64,000 nt of DNA, from NCBI GenBank assembly GCA_005406025.1, contig BGZK01000134.1:248001-312000 (forward strand), written 5' to 3'. Of this stretch, positions 56,395 through 64,000 are shown in pieces. The number at the start of each line of letters is the position of its first letter. Position 1 is the stretch's first letter. The translations under genes and the position numbers were made by a program. The DNA is from Eumeta japonica (Eukaryota > Arthropoda > Insecta > Lepidoptera > Psychidae). Below the pieces are notes generated by a model, which did no database searches, had not been told where the DNA came from, and saw nothing but the letters and a program-made list of their open reading frames with translations.

Positions 56395-56860
56395 GAAATT
56401 ATAAATTTAGTAGTATATATTGAGATCGGAATAGTGATTGAAAAAGAGTTCGATGTCAGAAATGAAGGAATTCATTCTGTTTCCAGAGGAGCTGATCCGA
56501 GACCTCAGCTAGTTGTCAATAAAGTGATTATTAATAAAATAATTTATTACTAAAGTATACTAGGTAGAGTATTTGAATTTATTTTATGTTCTCCGAAGAG
56601 GAGCCGTGGGCACATCTCATTCAATCTCTAATAACTTTTTAATAACTCATCAATGATGTAGTTATTAAAAAGCATAATTGAAAAAGAGATCGCTCTATAT
56701 AAAAAAAAAACGAAACAGAACCGCGGGCATTGCTAGTTAACTAAATTAGTATTGATAAATTAATTTAGTGATAATGCATTGTTATGTTTCTCGGTTTCCG
56801 AAATAAAGGACTGTACATTCTACGTCCACCCGGCCGGAGTCACGGGCATAGCTTGTTATT
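56395..56860 (-). repeat. Cluster of short-repeat fragments (pyrimidine-rich family, reverse orientation)
   Basis: GAGATCGGAATAGTGATTGA, GAGGAGCCGTGGGCACATCT, AACCGCGGGCATTGCTAGTT and CGGAGTCACGGGCATAGCTT repeat the 'GGAGCCGCGGGC..AGCTAGT' wording, the reverse complement of the 'CTCCACCCGCGTGGAC' heads at 38.6-39.5 and 59.0 kb. At least three fragments lie head to tail. Confidence 0.55.
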
Positions 56861-56869
56861 AACATAATA

Positions 56870-57185
56870 AAGAAATTAAACTAAAAGAAATTAATATTCA
56901 AATGAATTCTAAATTTTCATTCGAAAAAATACTCCAGTTATTCTCAAGCCGCGCCCGAAGAAATTTCACTTAAGAAAATTGATTACAAAACACTTGCCCT
57001 AACCAACGGACACTTATTTACTGCTTAAAAAGAAATAAAAATATTAGGTAAACTTCCGAAAAAAAACTTAGTTTATTTTTTGGAGTCGAACAAAGGAAAC
57101 GGATTCTATTATTTGTATAATATCGTACGTACCTAAAGTAAGTAGATCGTACTATTACTGTCTATTAGTTTCCCTAAATTGAATT
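56870..57185. other. AT-rich spacer
   Basis: Nothing recognised. Confidence 0.5.
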
Positions 57186-57189
57186 AAAG

Positions 57190-57835
57190 GTAAGAGCTCG
57201 GCCCACGCGGAGGGCAACGAAATTGTAATGCGATGCCGGCGCACGCGGCGGCGAAAGGATGGGGCGGTGTGCTTTTGATATATTTCTCTTTACGTTACTG
57301 AAACGAGTTCGGGTATTTTCTATTTACAAATAGTAATTCTGTTTCAGTGTAAGATCAGAAACAGAAAGTTTATTCCATATCCACACAAAGGCGGCGGCGA
57401 ACGAAGGCTTACCCCTATCGATGAAGGTAATTACCTGTCGGAAGGGTAAAGAGAATTTAGATGGCCCTAGGTATCTACTGTTCGATGTACTCGTACCGTA
57501 CATGACGAAACTTGATTACGTCCGCTCTGAAATTCGGCGAAGTAAAGGCGATCGGACAAACAAACTTCTTAAATAACACCAGCGGAGATATTCTTCCACT
57601 CGATATACATTTATCGGCAGAGTGCGCGCACTCACAAGCGACGGAAATGGGACGTCCCGAAGAATACGATTTTGGGCGTTTATGCCGATCCTCATGTCGA
57701 ATATCGCTTTCGCGTCGTTTTCCGTATGCGCGCGCGCGGACGCGGCGTGGATGTGGCGGTTTTTCCGAGGGTATTTACTGTGGGATTTGATGAGGCACCC
57801 GCCGGCGTGCCGGGATGACTATAAGTGATAATTTT
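57190..57835. promoter_or_regulatory. GC-rich islands (57.19-57.32 and 57.51-57.83 kb), candidate CNEs
   Basis: GATGCCGGCGCACGCGGCGG and GGATGGGGCGGTGTGC in the first patch; CGGCAGAGTGCGCGCACTCA, CGTATGCGCGCGCGCGGACG and CACCCGCCGGCGTGCCGGG in the second. Overlapping plus frames of 92 and 68 codons are both open, as expected of GC-rich non-coding DNA, and show no domain. GGCGGCGGCGAACG at about 57391 links the patches. Confidence 0.35.
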
Positions 57836-57839
57836 ATAT

Positions 57840-58975
57840 TATGTAATTGTTCGAGTGTATATTAATATTATGAAAAGGTTAAATTTATTTATTTCTCTGG
57901 ACGTCGGAAGCAGTGCCTGGGGCTGTTGAAGCGATTAATACATTTTTTACCCGACTGCGCGGAGCAATGGAGCGATTATATGTGTATACTTATATATGTA
58001 TACATGTTTGTTTTTTTTGTAGCGAGCTAGAGTGCAAACGCGAGAGCTAATATTGATGACTTCTACGTCTTTCGATCTGTCTTAATCTTGTGAGTGTCAC
58101 TAAATTGTGAAAGAGAAGAAAATAGAAGTTGATGAACTATGTCAAGTGGTTTATAAAGATTTAGGGTTAGTTAGCTACCACTCTCATTTGAAATTTCAAA
58201 CCTTATAATGAAGCTGTGGCAGATTTCTTGGATAATGGTGTAATAAATAGCTCTTATTAACGCGAAAATTAATTATTAATGTGTAATTCAATATAAATAT
58301 TAAAATCTCGTGACCGATTCAGAATTTTATTGCTTTGAAAGATAATTTTAACGATCGTTACCTAAAGAGTTATTTAATACGTTGATAGAAAAAATAATTG
58401 AGAGTAACTAAATAATATAGCTATATAATTAAATAATTAATAGATAATTACAAAACACGATGTTGATATCGCCAATGACAATAAATCAGAATTGAAAAGT
58501 GGTAAATAAAAAAATAGAAATAAATACTGCGTATGCTTTGATTGTAATGCATAAAACATTCCTATTTCCTGAATTATGACCAATGCCCACAAAATTCATT
58601 ACGAGTTGTGTCTTTTATTTAAGGTATGGAAGATTTTGACGAAGATGCACATTCCAAATACTATCATATATAAACAAAGATTACAAACTAAACCACGACT
58701 ATAGAAAAAATTTCGAAAATTGTAAATGAAGTTAGATGTTTTGTTTAAAGGCAATACTTGATGTAATTTAAAACAACAAGTGCTGTTTATTTGTGAAGCG
58801 TCACACTTGTAGTTAGGTATTACCAATATATTAATATTTCAAAACTGAATCAAGGCTTCATGATGAGATGACCGTTACTTTTACACGTAAACGGAGCACT
58901 AATTTTGTTTAATAGTTAATTACTTATGTTCTTCGGGGTTGATTTTTTGTTTTTAACTTTTATGCTTTATAACGT
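57840..58975. other. AT-rich DNA with repeat scraps
   Basis: TTTTTACCCGACTGCGCGGA at 57942 resembles the 'TTTACCCGACTGC' head of a lepidopteran repeat. Otherwise no gene recognised. Confidence 0.4.
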
Positions 58976-58984
58976 ACAAGCTTT

Positions 58985-59400
58985 CCGCTCGCGGCTCCAC
59001 CCGCCTGGACCTAGGATTTGTTTCTTAATCTTTTATATTGAACGATTGTGCTGTTGGTTCGAATCTTGTTCCCACTTTGAATTCTGGTCCCGGTGTTGCT
59101 CATGTTTATGATCACGCTCTTTATCCTTGTTCCATTGCCACACTCGGTTTTGACGCTGGTCCCGTTCTAAATTTCCGTCCCAGTTCCGTTCTCGAGAGTA
59201 CTCCTCATCTTGTTTCTCAATTCGGATACCGCTACCGGGCACGGTTCCGGTCTGTACGAAGCTGAAGAATATGCTTGCATAATAAAAATAAGCTGTAACC
59301 ATTCGGGGATATAGCAACTTTCTATGAGCGAAGGAATTTTTAGAATCGGTGTAGTGATTCGGTTCAATAGTGCAAATACGGGGGCTAATTCGGGAACAAA
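58985..59400 (+). repeat. Pyrimidine-rich 'CGGCTCCACCCGCCTGGAC' repeat, complete-looking copy
   Basis: The head CGCTCGCGGCTCCACCCGCC is followed by GGTCCCGGTGTTGCTC, GACGCTGGTCCCGTTCTAAA and GTTCCGGTCTGTACGAAGCT units, then a tail CATTCGGGGATATAGCAACT and GCGAAGGAATTTTTAGAATC that continues as GGTG. It is the closest partner of the copy at 10.0-10.44 kb. The 161-codon minus frame (59518-59033), rich in Arg, Asn, Gln and Glu (RERNWDGNLERDQRQNR), is the translation of the repeat and not a real protein. Confidence 0.72.
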
Positions 59401-59404
59401 TGGT

Positions 59405-59700
59405 AAAATAAATTATTTGAAAACATTTTCCATGAAAAAGAATTTGGACGTGCCAAGTGTGGCGGTGACCGGTGACACGTTGTTGTAGTTTAGCTATCTC
59501 ATGTTTACAAACATCCATTTACATATTTACAGATAATGGCCTGTTATAATATCGTTTATGATTTGCACACTATTAACCGAAGGTTTTAAAGCAATTTAAC
59601 CCTCTACATACGTCGAGGTATATTTGATGAAATGGGATTAGTTACTTTGTAGTCCGCGAACATCGCGAAATTTAAATTGAAATAATAGTGCCCATTTCGC
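59405..59700. other. Spacer upstream of the promoter island
   Basis: No gene or repeat recognised. Confidence 0.5.
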
Positions 59701-60168
59701 ACATCAAGGCGAGGTATTTAAGCGCTCCCATCTCGTACAGTATGGATACCCTTTACTCGTAGCGGGCGAGGATAGCATTAGGGAGGCTGACGTCATCGCT
59801 CGGGGCGCAGGGCGGGCGGGCGGGCGGGGCGGGCGGCGCGCGCCGGCCGGCCGGGCGGGCAGTGGCGCGCGGCCGCGGCCGTGTATCTGTTGCGCGCCGA
59901 GTGCCGCCGCCGCCGCCGCCCCCGGCCGCCGCACCGACGTCGACCGACACCGGCGTGATCGGCGATCTATCGTGTTCCTTTATCTATCGAAGTTTTCATA
60001 TAATTTCACTTTCCTTCGACGGTTACAAAGTCGACTAACTTTTTCTCTTACAAGTTTTGAACACATCACGAATTCATAAACTGTAGCGACCCGGATGAAC
60101 GTTTCAGTGCATACTGGTGCATCGACTGCGACCGACAGCTGATTCGCTGTAAAGCGCACTTCGAACAG
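59700..60168 (+). promoter_or_regulatory. CpG-island promoter and putative non-coding first exon
   Basis: A TATTTAA box (59715-59721) precedes TACAGT (59736-59741), a possible initiator about 24 bases on. Downstream lie a perfect CRE, TGACGTCA (59788-59795), a run of GGGCGGGC units (59802-59835), CGCGCGCCGGCCGGCCGG and (CCG)n at 59903-59920. The sequence then returns to mixed composition and ends at CGAACAG|GTCAGT, a good splice donor (GT at 60169). The only notable ATG in the last part opens a 15-codon frame (MNVSVHTGASTATDS), so the exon looks like 5' untranslated sequence with an upstream ORF. I infer a gene reading rightward out of the window. GC-rich minus frames here are artefacts. Confidence 0.55.
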
Positions 60169-60169
60169 G

Positions 60170-60755
60170 TCAGTCCTAGTCTGCCTATAGTCTCCAAATG
60201 ATATTACTTAACACATTGCTGAGTTATATTCTATTACATGGTCGATTCACTTTCTTTCTCGTTACCTACATCTCGAAACCTATTTTATTGATCACCGTTA
60301 ATATAGACCCCAGTCGGACTCCGTTATCGAAAACGCATTATCGCTTTGACAACCCGCGCCAATAGGTGTGGAGATAGCGGCGCTTTCAGATTTCGCCGAC
60401 TGAAAATGCACTCGTTTTTCATTAGACTGTTTGTATTTGCATTCTATGATTTTTATTCATAAAGGTACATATTGGACAGCATTTTAATAACATCAGCAGG
60501 CATTTGAAAATATTGCATTTATAACAAAAAAAAAAAAAGAAAATTACACAGAAGCAATAATAAAGCTATAAATTTCCAACTTCATAATAAGCTGTTGCAT
60601 TAATTTATTTGTTTATTGTTAGAAAAATAAAGCAGACACGAACATTTCATTGAATATGTGCAATTGAATTCATATAAGTGTACAATCTCAAAGAATATAC
60701 TGTTTTAATGAAACGGTAATCGATTGAAATGCTTTGAAATACAAAGAATACTATA
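60170..60755 (+). other. Start of inferred first intron
   Basis: AT-rich DNA after the splice donor with no frame or RNA. It becomes strongly AT-rich from about 60400. Confidence 0.4.
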
Positions 60756-60761
60756 GTCTAA

Positions 60762-61293
60762 GATCCGGCATTAGAAAAACGTACCCTCATCTGTTAATGG
60801 AATCAAATAATGCTGCAGATAACAATATTATAAATTTATGAGAACAATGTCTGCCACCATAGTCCTGCTGCTGCTAACATTAATTGTTTATTTTGTTTTT
60901 ATGTAGGCTGTAAGTAATTTCACGGTAACTGCCACTTATAAACATATTTAGAATTTTGGAAACTTCACACATGTCTTAATATTTTTTTAACAGACGAGGG
61001 AAATAAGTTCGGCTTATCTGCCAGTTTACATGAGGCTACAGGTAGCTATAGCAGTCATAAAGGCCGCTGCTCATTGTAACATGGTGTAAAACATCATATT
61101 CGAAAGTTTTGTACTTGCGATGTGCAGTTAACATAAGAAGCAAAAAATTAATTATTAATGGATTAATTAATGTTAGTAGCAGCAGGACTACGGTGGCAGA
61201 CATTGTTCTCATAAATTTATAATATTGTTATCTGCCTTTAAAACCTTATTTGATTCAATTAACAAATGAGGGTACATTTTTCTAATATCGGAC
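60762..61293. mobile_element. Foldback/MITE-like element with ~125-bp inverted arms
   Basis: The left arm 60762-60885 and right arm 61166-61293 are reverse complements at roughly nine in ten positions: ATTAGAAAAACGTACCCTCA, GATAACAATATTATAAATTT, AACAATGTCTGCCACCATAG and TCCTGCTGCTGCTAACATTA recur inverted on the right. The 280-bp centre is non-coding (TCTGCCAGTTTACATGAGGC, GGCCGCTGCTCATTGTAACA). It encodes no protein. If the gene inferred at 59.7-60.17 kb exists, this hairpin would be transcribed within its first intron. Clear target-site duplications were not found. Confidence 0.85.
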
Positions 61294-61299
61294 CTATTA

Positions 61300-62130
61300 T
61301 GTTTTAGTGAATAGTGAGAAATTATGAAAATTCATCATAACATTTAAACCGACAATAAATTAAAGTGCACTCAACGTCATTCGTAGAAATTCAGTTATCA
61401 AAATAATATAATTAATCTGGAAACGCAATTGCTCCAAATGATAATAGAATACTTTATTCGATTACTTACTTTAAAATAATATTTTGAATCAAATGATATT
61501 TAGCGAATTATTCGTATTTTATTTTGTTCGAAATTCTTATTTCTCTTTTCTCTTATATATATATATACATATATATATTATTTCAATTACTCAAAATTGA
61601 ATTTTCAAGACATTACAGCTGTTATTTTAATTGGTCTACGTCTGCAAATTTAATGTATAGAAATCATTGTTTACTCTTCTGGATTTAAGTTAATATTAAA
61701 ATTTTAGTATTTCAATAATTGATTTCATATATATTAAACTAATAGACTCATATCTTACGTGCATCGCAATCCGAAGTAATATGTACAAAATTAATTTTAT
61801 ATAAAATAGTTGTAAGAAAGCTTTAGTGGGCAAAATTATAATATTATAAAATACGATAGTAACACTATTTTGCGTTACTCGTAAAGCATAATTATTTTCT
61901 TATTAAGATTGAATTGAGTAACAACTTAAAGAGTTCCGTAACAAAACAAAAAAGTTAAATATTCCACTAGAAGTTCCAACTATTTTTTTTAACATTAACC
62001 AATGTTTTACACTGAAGATACGTCTTCAATATCAAATGCAAAAAACAAAAAAAGATTTAGTAGGTGTAGTTTGTAATAGTACAAATCACTATGAATTCTT
62101 GCGATCGGGTGTAAGGTAACCCACTTACCG
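61300..62130. other. AT-rich DNA
   Basis: A short (AT)n tract at 61554-61579. No frames longer than chance and no repeats recognised. Confidence 0.5.
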
Positions 62131-62134
62131 GCTA

Positions 62135-62680
62135 CATTCGTACAACGTGCATACAACTTCACGTTGACTCTTCTCTATATAGAGAGAGGGAAGTTCACAT
62201 ACTATTTTCCAATACACAGGTTTCGTCGCGAGAGTATTCCAGGTCGTATCGAGCTATGATTCCTCATTTCGACCCTCTCGTGACTAGAAAATTCACTGAG
62301 GCGCTGGATTAGCGAACTCCAGCTTGGGGTAAGCGACTCGGCGAGTCGTGCCGAAAGCGCCCCAGTTCCTATACTTCTGAAATTGAATTATCGCCTCAAC
62401 ATTTCAATTGTAAGCGAATATTAAAAATGTTATATTGAAATGCTCCAACTTTCGTCCGGGTCGTGCGCCGGGCGGCGTTTAGCTGCGGCGCTAAAATTTA
62501 ATGATTGGACAAACGAGGCTCGAACACGATTTGGAGTTAAGTGAGCCATAAAACGGGATTTAAGGAGTTTTCGATAAAAAGAAATTTGTTGTCGAACTTT
62601 GATATTTTACTTCGCGGGGGCCGATGCCGCGTCGGCCGCCGACGTCTTTGTGAGCGTTCGCAATCTTTTTGACGTACACC
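62135..62680. promoter_or_regulatory. GC-rich/mixed island, candidate CNE
   Basis: TTCTCTATATAGAGAG, GCGCTGGATTAGCGAACTCC (GGATTA core) and GCGACTCGGCGAGTCGTGC (short palindrome) precede a CpG-rich patch at 62455-62500 (GTGCGCCGGGCGGCGTTTAG, AATTTAATGATTGGAC) and a second at 62615-62660 (GGCCGATGCCGCGTCGGCCG). A 66-codon minus frame is incidental. Confidence 0.4.
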
Positions 62681-62689
62681 CATTAAAAT

Positions 62690-63880
62690 TTTCAAAGACT
62701 CACAAAGGAATATAAAAGATTTAAATAAATACTGCAATACAAGACTTAGGGGTTCGATTTCGAGATGAAAGGATATTTTTGTTTGTGCTCACCGAAATAT
62801 TATTGGTGAAGATAAATAAATGACTTTGAATACGACCGAAATGATAAGGGCTAGTTTTTGTTTGTGAATAATAGATATTATGAAGAAGGTAATCTAAGCG
62901 CATATTGTGTGCAATTATGTAAGTTGCAATTGTATATCAATCCATTCGGATCATTTTCGATTCAACCTGTTTTTTTGGTGATTCGTGTTATATGATTGTT
63001 GATTTTCCAGATGTGTTGAAACTGTTAATGAGAGAAGGTATTATACATCAAAATTTAGATGGAACAGTTCCCAGAATATGAGGATTTAAATATGAGGATT
63101 TTGAACACGAGCTGATTAAATGCCTCACTCATTGAGAATTGAAAATCTAGGGATCCTACTTATTAAACTATTTTTAATAGTTTGTGCATGGACATTGTCT
63201 ACAGTGTTCGTTATAAAAAAAAATCAAAAATACTAAAAATCCTGTTAGTATCCTTATTATTCATATCTTTATTTTCTACTATGTTTACTAAACTACCTTT
63301 ATCTTGCATCATAAATAATTAAAAATTAAGTAAAAAACTTGGGAAAAATAAGCCGATTTCTCGCAGGCATGTGCGTTGTTATCCCAAAACACAAGCTATA
63401 CCGAGTTTCATTCTTATGCGTCATTTACAGTATCTCGATAAGCACAGATTTTTTGCGCACTGATATACTTACCGATTAAACTTAGCAAGTTTTCAAAAGC
63501 GGTATTAATGTTCATATCTTTCTGTGCTTATTTATGCATATATATACGTTACTATTATTTATGTATACTATTGTTGAATACATTACTATTATATATAAAG
63601 ACTCTGCAACTATAATTAATATGGGCATTGTTTGTATATTCTAGTAATTTTTTAAAACGACATAACTGTATAACAATATAAATTGTCTAAACACCAACGC
63701 ACGTTATAGCTGTGCATAAATATGCTACTAACATTTCTTAGCATAATATTTTAAGGCAGAGAAAAGAACGCTAACGCGTGTAGACAACACAATAACAAAA
63801 TGCACAAATTGAATTTGTGCAAAAATTGTAGATTCACACAAGGAATTGGATTACACAGACACGGAATTAGCGGAAGACGT
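62690..63880. other. AT-rich DNA
   Basis: Nothing recognised except a short inverted repeat GCACAAATTGAATTTGTGC (63802-63820), a perfect nine-base-arm palindrome. Confidence 0.5.
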
Positions 63881-63884
63881 GTAA

Positions 63885-64000
63885 TAATTGTCGCGAGCGA
63901 TCACGCGGGTGAGATGACGCGCGGCGTGGGCGGGCGTAGTACGCGCGCCCCGGCGCTGAATATTTGATGACCCCGACGCGCGCCCTACCAGCGCGCCGTG
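63885..64000. promoter_or_regulatory. GC-rich island cut by the window end
   Basis: GTCGCGAGCGATCACGCGGG, GACGCGCGGCGTGGGCGGGC and GTAGTACGCGCGCCCCGGCG lead to the end of the window. It could be a further conserved element, alternative promoter or exon; too little is visible to decide. Confidence 0.35.

Noticed and set aside
59033..59518. 161-codon minus frame rich in Arg, Asn, Gln and Glu
   Set aside because: It is the reverse-strand reading of the pyrimidine-rich dispersed repeat; other copies of the repeat do not keep the frame.
59704..59950. Two Ala/Pro/Arg-rich minus frames of 65-76 codons
   Set aside because: They are the antisense of the CpG island with its (CCG)n and GGGC runs; no codon structure or splice context supports them.
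1..64000. CRISPR arrays, rRNA genes, bacterial operons, or a biosynthetic cluster
   Set aside because: No regularly spaced direct repeats, no rRNA-like sequence and no runs of long ORFs; composition and repeats are those of an insect nuclear genome.

Overview
The window is nuclear DNA from an AT-rich insect genome, almost certainly a moth or butterfly. The best evidence is a set of degenerate dispersed repeats I recognise as typical of Lepidoptera. Examples are tails that combine a GACGGACGGACATGACG run with an ATAAGGGTTCC box, the 'AAGTGCGAGTCAG' head, the 'AACCGACTTAAAAAAAAGGG' repeat and a LINE tail reading 'TTTTAGTGGGACGTCGTATG'. These identifications rest on remembered sequence, not on a search. 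Nothing looks bacterial: there are no operons, no ribosome-binding sites and no long ORFs.

I see no intact host protein-coding gene. The longest open frames are 145-161 codons, and none has a host domain I recognise. The best sign of a host gene is at about 59.70-60.17 kb on the plus strand. There a TATA-like box is followed by a very GC-rich CpG island with a perfect CRE, a G-quadruplex-capable run, a short upstream ORF and a CAG|GTCAGT splice donor. I read this as the promoter and non-coding first exon of a gene that runs rightward out of the window. In that case everything from 60.17 kb onward is first intron, and the preceding 60 kb is its upstream region.

Most of what can be named is decayed transposable elements. 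One Ty3/gypsy LTR family has gag-like remnants at 0.8-2.3 kb, a protease-integrase remnant at 6.0-6.8 kb, an LTR at 44.02-44.38 kb, and a minus-strand copy at 47.0-48.8 kb whose LTR is split by a Lepidoptera-type repeat. Tc1/mariner remnants lie at 5.6, 10.5, 17.8/19.4, 28.4, 45.4 and 49.2 kb; three of them are one mariner family in the same orientation. A non-LTR retrotransposon RT is split between 28.9-29.2 and 30.4-30.6 kb. Two large foldback elements (arms of about 255 and 125 bp) lie at 52.9-53.9 and 60.76-61.29 kb. A tRNA-derived SINE lies near 55.8 kb, and several copies of a pyrimidine-rich 'GCGTGGAC' repeat family are scattered through the window.

Between the repeats are about a dozen GC-rich islands of 100-650 bp in otherwise AT-rich DNA (14.7, 20.8, 27.0, 32.4, 33.0, 39.1, 40.0, 42.7, 50.9, 54.8, 57.2, 62.2 and 63.9 kb). 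They have no sustained reading frame and several contain homeodomain- or forkhead-like sites. I infer that many are conserved regulatory elements in a gene-poor developmental locus. That is an inference from composition only.
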